Notes under the pieces: model-generated | Told to the model about the DNA's origin: nothing | Seen by the model: the letters and a program-made list of their open reading frames with translations, nothing else | Databases searched by the model: none | Shown here: positions 12,928 to 25,968 of the stretch, in pieces | Layout: each line of letters begins with the position of its first letter | How positions within the stretch are numbered: position 1 is the stretch's first letter | Origin: Polychytrium aggregatum | Lineage: Eukaryota > Chytridiomycota > Chytridiomycetes > Polychytriales | Length of the DNA stretch: 64,000 nt | Assembly: GCF_025602895.1 (NCBI RefSeq) | Contig: NW_026516211.1 | Coordinates: forward strand, 372,001-436,000 | Direction of reading: 5' to 3' | Made by a program: the position numbers and the translations under genes

Positions 12928-15656
12928 TTACAGACGGAAATACATTCCGATGGATCTGAGCTTTCCGCAAAGCTCAGTCCAGATGCCTGCGTCGCTGACG
13001 ACGTCGCTTGCTGGCAACCACTCTCCGCCATGCTTGAAACCCGTGACCATCCAGTCATCGGCATAGAGCTCTCGGATTCGGGTGCAGGACTCTGGAAGCA
13101 GATCCAGGACATGCTCCAGGAGCAGGGCGGCCTCGTAAACAGCGCATATGAACCGCGCTGGGGATATGGCCATGGAGCCAACGCGATCGAGCGCCAGTGA
13201 TTTGACAGAGCGGATTTGTCTTAGGGAAAATGCCAGCGAAATGGCAACGTCGACCAATCCTACCACAAGAGTCGGGAGCCACCGGTCAGAAATCCAAAGT
13301 CGGAAGGCATGCGCGGGACTCCCGGTGTCTGTTGTGGCTGGTTTCCTGTTACTCTTGATTTGCTCACCTCCGGCCTCGACGACGGTGTGGTACTTGGCGA
13401 GCGTCCGATTGAACTCGCCGAGATGGCTAGGATGACAGCGAACTAGCATCCAGTAATTGAATACTAGACCTACAATCCGTATCTTCATCTTGTGGACGCT
13501 CCAGAAGACATCAAATATATCGAGTTTTTCCGCGGTAAGGCGCTGTTGACGGCGGGGACCGAGCAACTCGGTCGTATACGATGTTGCGTGCTTGGCAACA
13601 CGGTCGCTTGTGAGCGGGATATGGAGACCATAGGCCGAGAGCCACGCTATGTGAGCACAAACAAAGTGCCAGTGCCATGAGTGTATGTGCCAAAGTCGAA
13701 TTCTGGTCCAGCCATCAAGGCCGTCGATAAATCACGGAGTGCGCGACTATGATCCGGACGGACGGCTCGATACTGCAGTAGTACCATTGAGAAGATCAGC
13801 AGATCCCTTGGATCTGCAATGTGCGCGAAGTGGACATAATGAGTACTCATCCAGCACCGGATCCAAGCAACAGAGACATGACTGGGCACTGGGTGCAGAT
13901 CGCAGTCAACCAACCCAAGGCGCTTGAGATATATCTGGCTTTCTTCTATTGTCTCTGAATCTCGAAAGATGATTGCCAGAAGATGTACCATCTTGCGGAC
14001 GACTCTGTCGTTCGGTGGCAGACATGTGCTTGGGTCAAAGTCGCCGCCGATTTGTTCTCCCCAGCAGAGTACAGGCCACACAGCGCCTTTGCCACGTACC
14101 GTATCGTTCCATGGATTTTCTGAAAATCTTCGGATTCCAAACACCAGCCGCTTGCCAAGACCCAGTCTTGGCTATGCTTCCGCAGTGCCTTGGCAAAGTC
14201 GTATATTTGGCACAGAAACCGCTCGATCATTCGCATGATGAATCGCAGTCCTCGGTCCGACTAACGACAGTCGATGGCAGCGGTGCCCACGCAGACATAA
14301 ACAATTTGAGGCATTCGGTTGTGTAGCGAGATGAGCGATAATGCAGAGACGGCCGTGCGGCACATCGTGAACTCGCCCACCCACGTTCAGGCCCACCTAC
14401 CTGCCAAAAGGCTCGCTTTGCCTCTGCACTTGCATCGCACAGTCGGGTCAGACAAGTAACCAGCTCACACATCTCCTGCAGCGGCTCTGGCCCCGGACGC
14501 TTGCGGTCCGACGTGCCTTTGCGGCCCAGATGAATACCAGCAAGCTGTTCCTCAAGCTTCAGGTATTCGGCGTAGTCGTTTGGTCGATGGACCGTTGGAG
14601 CTTTGAGGAGGACTCGCTTTGGGACGAGATTGGATGCTATCAAAACCGAGCCCATGATACACTCGAGATGCACAGGTGCTCAGAGGGTGACTTACGATCC
14701 TTGCCGCAACAATGGCCCTTTCAAGCACCCGAAAAAAGTTCCAGTTGTCGACGGCGAGCCGAACCGTTACTGTCTGAGTCTCAGCTACAGATCACAAGTT
14801 TCCGTTTCAGAAGGTGTTGACTGTCGATGCCGCGCGCCGCCAGCCGAGATGACCCACATGCTTGAGATCTGTTCCCAGACTTTGTTAGATCTTCTTGGCT
14901 TGTAATTTCCACTGAGGGACGGTGCTGTGCATGAAGGCGGCGGGTTGGCAGCCAATGCAGCTTTGTCAGTCGGATGCTGAGCCAGCCTTGGCCGTTCTGT
15001 GCTCACTTGCCCGTCAAGAGACCGGTTGCACTCCAGCGAACCTGATTGAAACCCTCCAGAGAGATGCATCCCTGTGAAGTGCCGCAGTGTCGCCATTCGT
15101 TAACGCGCAAAGTCAGTTCGTTCGTCCGGCCGGGGTCTCGCTGTTGCGTCCAGGGACCTTTGTCGCATCGAATGCTCAGCAGCCATTACTGACAGGTTTG
15201 ACATTGGTGATGCGGTCGAGTTGTATGATATGGAACGCATCGAGCCGGCTGATCAGCGTCGATATCACCACCACATCTTCCGATATGACAACGAACCGCG
15301 GATTGCCTGACACCGAGTTAGCGAGCCTGCCAGACTCTGGCGCCTGTGTTTGGCAAGTTACCGCCGATTACATTTGCTCCATGCCCAGACTATTGCATTT
15401 CGCCGCTAAGGATCCGGCCATAGCATCCTTCAATAGCAGGGCACATCAAATACGTACCAAAAACTCGGCTATCTGCATCCAGACCGCAGCTTCCGATGTA
15501 CCGCACAGCGCTGATGGGAACGCACAGCGACGAAAGGACTGCCGAGCACGCAAAGTCGGTCGTGACCTTGTCCACCTCAATTATCATTGCGGGCGACTGC
15601 TGCAGCGGCGAGAGGATGCCGTGGGCAAACGAGACATGATGGGCCTGCTCGGCCAT
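12928..15656 (-). CDS. Unrecognised multi-exon gene (tentative)
   Basis: A series of coding-like segments on the minus strand between two convincing plus-strand genes; the family is not recognised. The best part is the start: ATG at 15656, an exon to about 15458, joined in frame through a clean GTACGT...CAG intron to 15307-15197 (reads RVFGNPRFVVISEDVVVIST), then possibly 15076-15031 (FNQVRWSATGLLTG). Later segments are near 14779-14696 (VDNWNFFRVLERAIVAARI), 14636-14401 (YAEYLKLEEQLAGIHL, CELVTCLTRL), 14220-13960 and 13500-12928, the last with hydrophobic stretches that could span a membrane. Some junctions could not be put in phase, so the model may hold missed small exons, be two genes, or be partly decayed. 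Confidence 0.35.
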
Positions 15657-16105
15657 ATGTTGTGTTCTGTCGTCAGCCGCGGTCCTCCCGGCGATTGGTT
15701 GCAGCTTTGTGGCCGGTGCCGAGAACGGGCGGAGGCGAATGAGAGCAGGCGAGGACCGGCGAGACCAGACGAGGATCGGCGGGAGCGCGCACCCTGCTCT
15801 CGCTTCGGCCGCTGTTGACTTGTGCAGGCCAAGCACCGCCAGAGGCCAGGCCGTTGTCCCTTGCGGATCTCTCTCGGTCTTCACATCGCCAGCGGCGCAA
15901 CCAACCGATTTCATGAGCCATCCTCCAGGTAGATCGGGCGGTGAGCGAGCACCGTGGCCCTGCCGCATCGTTCGTCCAGACCCGCCGGCTCTCGCCCTCC
16001 CTTGTCGCAGTCGTTATCCAGTATCGCGGCCCTCGCACACATCCACAGCAGCCGAGTCTGATGCGATGCCCACCAACATCTGTGATCTGTTGTTGCGACG
16101 CCCCT
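15657..16105. promoter_or_regulatory. Divergent upstream region of CUL4 and the minus-strand gene
   Basis: 449 bases between the CUL4 start at 16106 and the tentative minus-strand start at 15656. No clear TATA box was seen. An in-frame ATG upstream of 16106 (near 16061) would extend the CUL4 N-terminus slightly, so the CUL4 start is not certain. Confidence 0.4.
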
Positions 16106-19100
16106 ATGAATGGTCCAGCCGGAGAGTCGAAAAAGCGAAAAGCGACGCCAGGCCCCCAGTCACCGTCGGACTCGACTGATCGCATCTCCCTTGCCAAGAA
16201 GACCGACGCTGCCATGCTCCACTCGTCGTCGCTTGTGCCAGCCAACCCCTCCTCCCAAAAGAAAATGATCTTCAAAGGATTTTCCGGTAACGCAGATGGG
16301 CGTACATGTTTACCGATATCCACAATCCCGTGTGATGCAGACATGGTTGTTTTGAGCATGGCCAGCCGACACTCGTTCGTATGGCTAACGTGGCTGGGCT
16401 ATCGTTTGCATTCTCTCGCCCCGGACGCCCTTGCCTTTGCCTTTGCCTTTGCGCAGTGGCCCCGACCGTTCCCTTGAACTACGAAGAGGCCACATGGAAG
16501 AAGCTCAAGATCGCGATCGACGAGATCCAGCAGCGCCGCACGATCACCGATAGCCAGGAAGAGCTCTATCGAGTAAGCCTTTGGATGCGTCGTCGTCCGA
16601 CCCAGGCTGCTGCCTTCATGCGCTGGATGCCCTTGGGGCCACACCATATTTGCTCAGCAATCGGCTACAACGTCCCGTAGCCTGTGCATCAGCGCTAGTT
16701 GCATGTGCTGCTCTCGGTCGATCGGTCATTGGCATCGTCATTGGCCATCGACATCGGTCATCGTCATTGGCCATCGGTCACAGCCCACTCACTGTGTGCA
16801 TCAACCAATCCGCGCTCAATGGCAGGCTTGCGAAGACATGTGTCACCAGAAAATGTCTGCCTCACTTTACTCCCGACTGAAAGAGGAGTTCAACCGTTTT
16901 GTTCTTGAGCAGCTCCTGCAGCTCCAATCGTGAGTGCTTCCTTCTGGTGGCCTTTGAAGGCCGATATCTTGCCTGAACTCATACTGAAAGGCACAGAGCG
17001 ACCCCAGCCAGCCAGCCAGCCAGCCAGCCAACCAGCGGACTGCTCATTCATGCGCACTGTTTATCAAATCACCAGATCAAGCACCCAAGGCAGCGCCTTT
17101 CTTCAGACCGTCGAAGCCGTGTGGCTCCACTTCCGAGATCAGGCCGTAAGCATTCGTGCTCTGCTGGCGACACGTTGCGATCTAGCTCGCTAACATGCGT
17201 GGCCGATGCTCCCGTCTCCAACCTGGAACAGCTCGCCATCCGCGGAATATTCCTCTATTTGGATCGAACTTATGTCATCCAAACACCAGGTATCAAGTCC
17301 ATATGGGACATGGGACTGGACCTCTTCCACACGGCGCTTTTGGATCACAAAGATCTCCAGTCCAAGATTGTTGAGACTGCTCTGAGAGAAATCGACCACG
17401 AGCGGTACGAAACGTCATTGAATGCCTGCTGCTTGATCAGCGACTGTGGTGTCATCAACTTGACGCTTTCGGCCCGTGGCTCATGATGTGCACACGATGT
17501 TCTGGGCTCAATTTTACTGACTGTCTGATATGCCCGCGTCCATGTAGCTCTGGCATCAACATCGCGCGATCGACCTTACGTACTGTTATTCGCATGTACC
17601 TGGAGCTGGGTATCTACACAAGTCACTTTGAATCCGCTTTGCTCGTTTGGACAAGGGAGTTCTACGTCAACGAAGGCTCTGCGCACGCCCTTGCCATCAC
17701 CTCTGGCGAGGACACAGCAAAATACATGGCGCTCATCAACCGGCGGCTGAACGAGGAGGCGCTTCGTTGTCAACCTAGCCATGACCTCGGATATCTCGAC
17801 GAAGCAACAAGGCGCACCCTGATCGCCGTTCCAGAGTCGGAGCTTATCGAGAAATATGCTCAATTGATTGTCGATAAAGGTAATGACTCATTATCTGGTC
17901 ATTCTTGACGGAGACCGGGCTTGGACCTTTTCAGGAGGGGAGTCTTATTGATCGGTCGCTTTTTATTGGGATGCAACCAACAGGATTCGATCAGCTGATG
18001 GAAAAGCGACGACATGATGATCTCAAGTTGATGTATCAGCTGCTCGTCCGGGTCGATGGTCTCGAGTGTCTCAAGCGGAACTTCAGCAACTACATCCGGG
18101 TAGGGGCCTGTGCGTTTGGCTTGCATCGAGAATGCCGGTGACCACAGGCGCGCAAGAAGCCAACATTGGTCACGCCAGGCTTCAATGATGTGTGCCCGAG
18201 CATAGTTACAGCACACAGCGCCAAATGAAGAGCGGATGGGATGGATGCTGACCATTCATGCACGCTGCTGCAGAGCTATGGGACCGCAATCATCTCGGAT
18301 CCCTCCAAGGATACCGAGATGGTGCAGAGCCTTATCAAATACAAGTCCGAGATCGACGATGTGTTGTCGTATGCTTTCGAGAGCAACGATGCGTTCTTCC
18401 ACCTTATCAAAGAGGCCTTTGAAAAATTCATCAACACTCGCAAGAACAAGCCCGCCGAAATGATCGCAAAATACATCGACGAGCTCATGAAGCCGCGCAA
18501 AGGCAAGAGCGATGCTGAAGTCGAGAGCGCCCTCGACAAGTGCCTGACTCTGTTCCGATACATTCAAGGCAAGTGGCCCGCTCTTTCCCGGCACATTGTC
18601 GACCCATTGCTTCGCTCTTGTGCTTCCGTCCCGGGTACTTAGCCGTACATTCGATACCACTTCGTCCAGGCAAAGATATCTTTGAGGCGTTCTACAGAGC
18701 GCATTTGGCGAAGCGACTGCTTCTAGGCAAGAGCGCAAGCGTAGACGCTGAGAAAAGCATGCTTGGGAAGCTGCGAGCAGGTCAGTGGCTGTGAGTTGAT
18801 TGCTGATTTTGCCGACTTGAGTATAGTCTTGGAGAGCAAATGACTCCTCCGAATGGATACTAACGTACCGATTGACCGACAGAGTGTGGTCCGACGTTCA
18901 CGTCAAATCTCGAGGGCATGTTCAAGGACATTGAAGTGTCGCGAGACAACATGGCATCATTCAAATCTGTGAGTATGAGTCGGGCAAGCGGATCCCACTG
19001 GATGCGATCGTTGCTATGCATGGCTGTCGACATATCGGATATCTACTCGCAGCGCTCCTCCGTGTTGGACTTGTGGATGCGTGCTCGAAAACTAACTTCA

Positions 19101-20203
19101 ATTCGTGCACTCGCTCCACTTCGGCGGATGACTGCCCCAGACCAAATATTCCGACGGTCTCGGTGCTATAGACCTCCACGTGAATGTCTTGACAGCGCGC
19201 TGCTGGCCGACCTACGTTCCTCTTGCTCTGACGCTTCCGCCTGAGGTATGTGTCACAAGCTGCAGTGGGTGCTGTGCGTGGGGACAGGGGACACTGGGAT
19301 TTTGGTTCTGCTCGTGCGACAACGTGTATCGGATGCAGTGGCTGCAGCTTGGGGCACCCACCGGTTTCGTAATGCATCCACGGCTCTTCTCTTTCGGCGC
19401 TCTGCCCTCTCTGCTCAGCTCGAGCGATGCCAGGAGGTTTTCAAAGAGTATTACATATCTCGGAACAAGGGTCGCAAGCTGACTTGGCAACACACGCTTG
19501 GTCACGCATCACTCAAGGCACACTTCGCCAAGGGCGATAAGGAGCTCATCGCTTCGACGGCCCAGGCCGCCATTTTGCTACTGTTCAACAACCGCAGCTT
19601 CCTCACCCTGCAGGAGATTCAGGATTGCGTAGGCATGGACGCGAAGGAGCTCAGCAAGGTTCTCCAGACCCTTCTGACTTCTTCCCAGCGGATCCTACTG
19701 AAGGTCAAATCCAAGAGCGATGCTGACGACAGGGAGGGGTATAAGGTTAACGATCTGTATGAAAACGCCTTGATGCGCGTCAAGATCAACAGCCTTCAGC
19801 TCAAGGATACCCCAGAGGAGGAGGAGGCCACCAAGGAGCGTGTGGCGGCCGATCGACAGTACCAGGTCGACGCGGCCATCGTTCGCATCATGAAGACCAA
19901 GAAGCGCTTGAGCCACACGCTGCTTGTCTCGGCTGTGTTCGAACAACTTAAGCTGCAGATCGAGGTGAGTTGATTTTGTAGTGGATAAGCGCACTGCGGT
20001 ATGGCTGGTGGCCACTGTCCTCGCACTGTGGTCCTCTGGGGAAATCGAGCTAGCCATGGCCTCGCACATACTGGCACTAACATGCCAACCTGAATCGGCC
20101 ACCACAGCCCGCCGACATGAAGAAGCGCATCGAAAGCTTGATCGAGCGCGAGTTTCTTCAGCGCGATGCCGACGACAACGCCATGTACATATACTTGGCC
20201 TGA
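16106..20203 (+). CDS. CUL4: Cullin-4 (CRL4 ubiquitin ligase scaffold)
   Basis: The scaffold of the CRL4 E3 ubiquitin ligase, which joins DDB1-DCAF substrate receptors to an RBX1 RING subunit. Thirteen exons fit in phase and give about 776 residues: 16106-16286, 16457-16572, 16826-16929, 17076-17145, 17232-17404, 17548-17879, 17984-18099, 18274-18568, 18670-18780, 18883-18968, 19141-19245, 19419-19964, 20108-20203. Cullin-4 features include [81 protein letters not shown] and [17 protein letters not shown]. The C-terminal winged helix has the neddylation-site context [12 protein letters not shown] and ends [16 protein letters not shown]...YIYLA. The intron after 18568 has a GC donor (AAG|GCAAGT). 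Confidence 0.96.
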
Positions 20204-20277
20204 GGCCGAATGCGGCGGTATTCGTTGGGCTCCTCTGACCAACTTTGGTCCACCTTTCTTTTTTGCAATGGCTTCGT

Positions 20278-20283
20278 AATAAA
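20278..20283 (+). terminator. Polyadenylation signal of CUL4
   Basis: AATAAA on the plus strand 75 bases downstream of the CUL4 stop codon. Confidence 0.6.
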
Positions 20284-20751
20284 CACTCTGGAATGAACGC
20301 TGTGCGGACTACCGCGGGCAACTGGAGCGGCCGTCCGGGCCTTGGTCGGCTCAGCATCAGAGCATGCGAGTACGCGCCTGTGCAGGGATGTGTCTGCCGG
20401 CCTGGGCTTGCGGCAAATCGTTTGCAACGAGCTCATTCCGAAACGGGGCACCTCTGTTTTTTGGTCAATGGCCCGTTTTTTATTGCCCAAAGCCAGCGCG
20501 TGCTAGTCAAAACCATTCACCACACACTCGACTTGTGCTGCTGAATTGCATCGCTGCACTGCTACAGCGTTCCCAGAATGATATGGGACCCTCATATACG
20601 AACGCATGCGAGCCATATCTGTATTTCGTCCCAGTGGGCATCACATGGGTCTTCGTGTCCAGTTGTTCCTGAGGAGCTCCGGACACATGAATCCATGTTT
20701 CGGTTCGATTAGCACTGGCTCGATCACATGCCGCAGGCTGTGGAGGTTGGA
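20284..20751. other. Intergenic space between convergent CUL4 and NOG2
   Basis: 468 bases between the CUL4 poly(A) signal and the NOG2 stop codon. A TTTATT near 20488-20495 is AATAAA on the minus strand and could be the NOG2 poly(A) signal, about 260 bases after its stop. No gene seen. Confidence 0.5.
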
Positions 20752-23700
20752 TCAGCCCAGCCGCTTGAGACCGGGGGCTCTCATCTTCTTGATAAGTCTC
20801 TCGGGAGCCTCGACCTGGGCCCTCTTGCTGCGGTTCTTGTTCTTGACATTGGTGCGCTCATAAAAGTTGGTTCCGCGACTTCGGCCCTTGTTGGTAGTCA
20901 TGCGAGGCTCCTTGGTCTTCTTTTTGGACTCGTCATCCGAGTCGCCGTAGGATGTCTGGTTCTTTTCCTTTTGCTGAGGTTCCACTGCACCTTCGCTGTC
21001 TCCGTCCGATAGATCCTCGCCGTCGCTTCCGTCCTCGTCAACGTGGTGAGCATCGGGCTTTCGTTTGGCACCGCGTGTCGAGGCCGACGATGTCGGAACG
21101 GTCTCGGGCTTGTCCGCGACGACGAAGCCATGTCTCTTTTTGACGGCTGTGGCTGTGGCCGGCTTGGTTGGCGGAGCGGCTTCCGCCTGCAGCTGCGGAC
21201 GAGACTGCTTCGGGCGCGCGGGCACATCCTGCTCATCAACAAGGTCATCCCAGTTGATTTCTTCCTCTTGGTCGCCATCTTCATCTTCATCTTCGTCTTC
21301 GTCTTCGTCTTCGTCCTCTTCATCTTCGTCTTTGTCCTCTTCACCACCATCATCTTTGTGTTCGTCGGCGCCTTCGATCTCAACACCTTCTTCCTTGCTT
21401 CGCTGGATGATCAAGCGCTCTTCAGCAACAAGCTCGTCCTTGGCACCGTTGCCAGACATGTCTTCGACGGTGAAGGCCGCAGAAACAGGAATCTTGCTGA
21501 AAAGCTGCTGTACTCCGGCTGCAGTAGGCTCGGCGGACTGGGAGTCGTGACAGATGAACAAAAACAGCGTGCTGATATCAGCAGGAGCAAAACACCAGCA
21601 AAGGATGCGTCGGCTGCGAACGCAGTCCATTCATCATTCGAACGGCGACGCCGGTTCAGGTGTGCGCTGGAGCAAAACAGGCCTACCTTCAGATTCTTTG
21701 GATTCTCCTCGGACATGCCCTCATCCAGGGGCGGAGCAGTGTAGTACGGGATTTTGCCGCGCAACCAGTCGTTGAGAATCATTTTCGACACCGTTCCGAC
21801 ATCGGGCTCTGCTCCTTTCAGCAAGCGACCAGATTTTTTGGCGATCTGGCCCAGAAAATCAATATGGTCCTCCCAAGACGCGACGCCGTATGTGGCCTTC
21901 AGGTACTCGGGCTTGACACGCGCCATCAAGGCGGGGATGTGATCTTCGGGTTGCTCAATGTTTTCCACACGCACAACACCCCTGAGCACAATGTCGTCCT
22001 CGGTGTCATTGGGATCGGGATAGACGATTCCAGGGCAGTCGATCAGATATATCTTCTTTGTCAGGGTAATGTATTGCCAGACCTGCGGGGTAGATAGTAA
22101 AGTCAACGAGAGGATCTCGCTGCGTCGCACTCGATTGCTACTGAGCTGGTGCTGCATGCCAACAGCAGCGGTCTTTGACAAACGCACCTTGGTTTCTCCG
22201 GGGATTGGCGCTACGTTGCACACCTTCTTGCTTCGAATCGTGTTGATGATGGAGCTCTTGCCCGTGTTTGGGTATCCAACAAAGCCCACCGAAATCTGCT
22301 TTTTATCCGAGTGCAGGACGGTAAATTGGCGAAGCAGCTGAATCAAGGAGCCCTTGCCAAAGGAGTGGTTGATGCTGGCGTGGAATGCAATCGTGGGCCG
22401 TTCTCGCGAGAGGATCTTGACCCATCGAGCCTGGCGAAGCAGCAAACAATCCGTAAGTACATAGTGTCAGACCACGCAGGCCTGTAGCAATCCATGTCGC
22501 TGTAGACACAAAGAAAGGCTCGTACCGTCACCCAAGTTGGCACGAGATCACATTTGTTCAGCAGAAAGATGATGTGTTTGTGATTGGCCTCCTTCTTGAT
22601 GTACATCTCGACATTTTTGCAGCGAGTGCCAAGGGGATCGCGTGCGTCGAGCACATGGACGACAACGTCGGATGAATCGATGACCTGTTGGGCAAGTGTT
22701 CGTTACCGACCAGTAAGTCGGGGCTCGAGCATCGCATACAGAGCTGCAGGCGATCCTCATCTTGTGCCGAAGAGGATGATATGCAGAGCCAGCTTGCCTT
22801 GTACAATTCATTCCAGATGCGCTTCGACTGGCCCTTGCTGAGGGCTGGATTGCGCTGTCCTTCCGACTGGCCATCGTCGACCATATTGGCAAGGAGACGG
22901 CCATCTTTCTCTTCTGAGTAGTTTTCTGGGATACCAGAGTCGGCAGCGGACGCATCAGTACGCATTCACAATCGTGACGCCAGCGGGGATTCCCGGCAGC
23001 GAACCCTTCAAACGACTTGCTGCGCCGGTGCCCCGACCACGACTGCTCGTTTGGGAGATTGACACGCCAGCACCCCACTCCATACGTCGTCCGTATGTCT
23101 CTAACCTTGCAAGCTGCTGACATTCTCGACCATCTCATCCAAGGTGCTGGATGCCAGCTTTGGTCTCTTCCGCTGCGCCTTGGGCCCAAAAGTGTTGCTG
23201 AATTTGTCGGTCTCGAGAATGTGCATGCGCGAGGCCTGCGATGATTGCCCGATAATATTAGAATTCAAGCACCCCCAACGAAGCTGATGTGATGGCATGG
23301 CCATAGCGCTGCTTGCTTTCAGACCGGATGATCGTCGGTTCCCAAGCTGTTCAACGAAACTCTGCTCCTACCGCATTTGGATCCACGAGCAAGCTCATCG
23401 GCAGCTTGTTCTGGCGCAAGAGGACGGTATAAGGATCGTTGGCCCGAGTCGACATGGCGTCACGGAACGCCTCGAGCTGCTTCTGGCCGATAACTCGGGT
23501 GTTCTCTGAGATCCAATGGAGCCAACCGGACATGCATGGACAGGTAAGTGCGGAGATCTGCACAGCCGGGATGACGAGCTGGACGCACAGTCAATATGCC
23601 TATAATTCCCATTCCCAAGTGTCCGCCGGAAACCAAGCGCTTCGACATCCAAACTGATATCCCTGTGGACACACCCGTTCGCACTTACCAAACCATCGTC

Positions 23701-23938
23701 GATTGGGCTGCACCCGGGCCATCGTTCCCGAGGGAAGCTTGTTCTGAAAGATAGCTTCCTTGACAACCTCGCCATCGGCATTGCGGACGGCCTTGCCGCC
23801 CTTAAGCATATTGACCTGGCGGACCTTCTTGGCATCGCGGTAAAAGTTGACTCCCTTAACGTGGGTGACATTGGAGAGCGATGCGCTGGCACCCTTGCCG
23901 GCCGGCTGGCGGGACTTTTCTTTCTTGTGGATGCCCAT
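20752..23938 (-). CDS. NOG2: Nucleolar GTP-binding protein 2 (NOG2/NUG2, GNL2)
   Basis: A circularly permuted GTPase that acts on late nucleolar/nuclear 60S pre-ribosomes. Eight exons in phase give about 741 residues: 23938-23689, 23505-23372, 23235-23106, 22925-22798, 22684-22526, 22430-22188, 22082-21687, 21537-20752. The NGP1NT region has [20 protein letters not shown] and [18 protein letters not shown]. The permuted order is visible: G4 ([13 protein letters not shown]), then G5 region, then G1 ([20 protein letters not shown]), then G3 (LIDCPGI). Near the C-terminus is a long Asp/Glu run (coded around 21262-21370), followed by the conserved [14 protein letters not shown] and basic residues. 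The donor after 22798 is GC (AAG|GCAAGC). Confidence 0.96.
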
Positions 23939-24417
23939 GGCTGGACTTTTGCTCTTGACTGGACACAGGCGGGTGACGGCCAGGCAATCGGGGGGCGAGC
24001 GAGCGAGCTGGATGCTGCTTGGGGAACCGTCGAGACCGTGGTGAACGGAATGTGCGTGCCGTCGCCCCCTCGCCTGGGCTCTCCTGTTCGGCCCGCCTCA
24101 AAAAAAAAAAGTGATTGTGCCACGCCAATCGGAGTTGTGTCACGTGGATAGCCGCGCAGCCGCATCGAGGCGTGTTTTGGCTTGCCGTTGGATGCAGACG
24201 GCCAGGGCACCACCGTCCCAGCGTTCCGCCATTCCCCCATTCCAACATCTCGCAGCAATGTCAGGTCAGAGGGACAGCCGCCATGCTACTATGCTACTAT
24301 GCTACTATGCCACTATGCCATCATCATGCCACCCTTGTGCTACCGCAGCATTAGCGAGCTCGAGATGCGCAGAGGATAACGGACGTTTGGCATGGCCGTG
24401 CAGGCGTCAGAGCATTG
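23939..24417. promoter_or_regulatory. Divergent upstream region of NOG2 and GUK1
   Basis: 479 bases between two start codons on opposite strands. It contains an A-run near 24101-24110 and, at about 24282-24330, four to five copies of a 9-10-base unit TGCTACTAT/TGCCACTAT, about 90 bases before the GUK1 start. No obvious TATA box. Confidence 0.45.
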
Positions 24418-25474
24418 ATGGTTGTGTCGGGGCCATCGGGCAGTGGCAAAAGCACCCTGCTGAATATGTAAGCCGTTCGGTGCTCTGGATTGGTGCTCGC
24501 CGCTATGAGACATGCAATGTCGCTTGGATGGCGTGCTCCGATATCCCCCAAGCAGCGGCCGGTGCCGTATCCATGCTGATCCGGACTCGTTTTGCCAGGC
24601 TGTTCAAGAACTATCCAAGCACCTTTGGCTTCAGCGTTTCCCGTAAGTAGTCTGCTGAACTCCTCACAGAGAGAAGATACCGCCTCAGCAGTTTATTGTT
24701 GACCCCACAATGGCGCTGCCCATGGATCATCCATCGCCAATTATCCGCGGCTTCCAAGACACAACCCGGGGACCACGACCTGGTGAAGAGGACGGCAAGG
24801 CATACCACTTCACAACGCGTGAAAACTTTCAGGCGATGGTGAGCCAGAATCAGTTTATCGAGTATGCTGAGTTTTCTGGAAACATGTACGGCACGTCGAT
24901 CGCTGCTGTCGAGGCGATCAGCCATGCCGGCACGATCTGCGTGCTGGATCTGGAGATAGCTGGCGTCCAGAGCATCAAGCGCTTGAGCAAGCCAGCACAT
25001 TACATGTAAGGAACAGGGCAGCACCCTCGAGACGAGCTCCGTCACCGAGGCCCTGAGAATCAGCTGCTCCAACTGCAGCGCTAATGCGTCCATGCGTCGA
25101 CACTCCGACCCAGATTCATCCAGCCTCCCTCGATCGAGGCACTCGAGAGGCGGTTGCGGGATAGAAAGACGGAAAGTGAGGAGACGCTGCAGACTCGCTT
25201 GGCCACCGCCAAAGCGGCAATGGACTATGCCGCCGAGCCCGGTGTCTACGACTGCATTGTCGTCAACGACGCGGTGGATGAAGCATACGCGAGACTCGAG
25301 GAGTTTGTCCAGAAAACATGGAGTACGTTCAACTCCCAAAATGCATCGAATCGCATGTCAGGGCCGCATCAGGGCGATGCTAACTGTCATGCTGATTGCA
25401 TTTTCGAAACTGGTACAGATCTCCAGCCTCACGGATCCGAGAAGTCCAAATCCAAGACATGCAATGCGCTCTGA
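24418..25474 (+). CDS. GUK1: Guanylate kinase
   Basis: Catalyses ATP + GMP to ADP + GDP. Five exons in phase give about 201 residues, the usual size for cytosolic eukaryotic GMP kinases: 24418-24467, 24599-24642, 24759-25005, 25114-25322, 25419-25474. The P-loop SGPSGSGKST starts at residue 4, as in yeast. It is followed by FGFSVSHTTRGPRPGEEDGK, YHFTTRENF, the GMP-binding QFIEYAEFSGNMYGTS, LDLEIAGVQSI and IFIQPPSIEALERRLRDRKT. The protein ends with a short Lys/Ser-rich tail. The start is the only ATG that puts the P-loop at the expected place; the first exon is only 50 nt. Confidence 0.95.
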
Positions 25475-25968
25475 TCCTTGACCCGTCGATCCAGCGCAAT
25501 CGTTGTGGCAACGGCGACGCTGCCTCGTAACGATCTGGCGTCGATGTCGCAGCGTGTCGAATAGAGAATAGAGCACATCATTTCATCCGGACAAAGCACG
25601 CCGGAACAGGGCCCATATCATAATACATGGCCAAGTGCCCTGAGTGAGCAGGGAGATGCATGTGGTAAGCGGGCACGACGGTGACCAGCGAGTCGCTACA
25701 GATGCCGTCACTGCAAGCCAGGGCAAAAGGATATATCTAAGGTGGGGGGGGGAAGACGTGGGGCAAAAAAACGAAATCGCTGGATTGGCTTGGAGAGCGG
25801 GCCATATTCGGATGAGCGCCGATCAGCGTCATTCAGCCGATCAGCATCGTTCAATCCACACAACTCATCCGCGAGTTGAAGTGTCCAAATTCGCTTCAAA
25901 GCCTTCCTGCGTTTCGGTTGGGAACTTTGTTCAGCGCTACTGCATCTGTCGAGCATCTTCACACATCC
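25475..25968 (+). promoter_or_regulatory. Upstream region of the repeated-motif gene
   Basis: 494 bases with no gene seen. It holds a G-run followed by an A-run near 25740-25775 and a short imperfect duplication (GATCAGCRTC/TTCAGCC) near 25820-25855. The downstream open frame can be extended upstream only with non-ATG codons. Confidence 0.4.

Noticed and set aside
21043-21744. Ser/Phe/Val-rich plus-strand frames over the NOG2 acidic tract
   Set aside because: Antisense of the GAA/GAT-rich Asp/Glu-coding run of NOG2.
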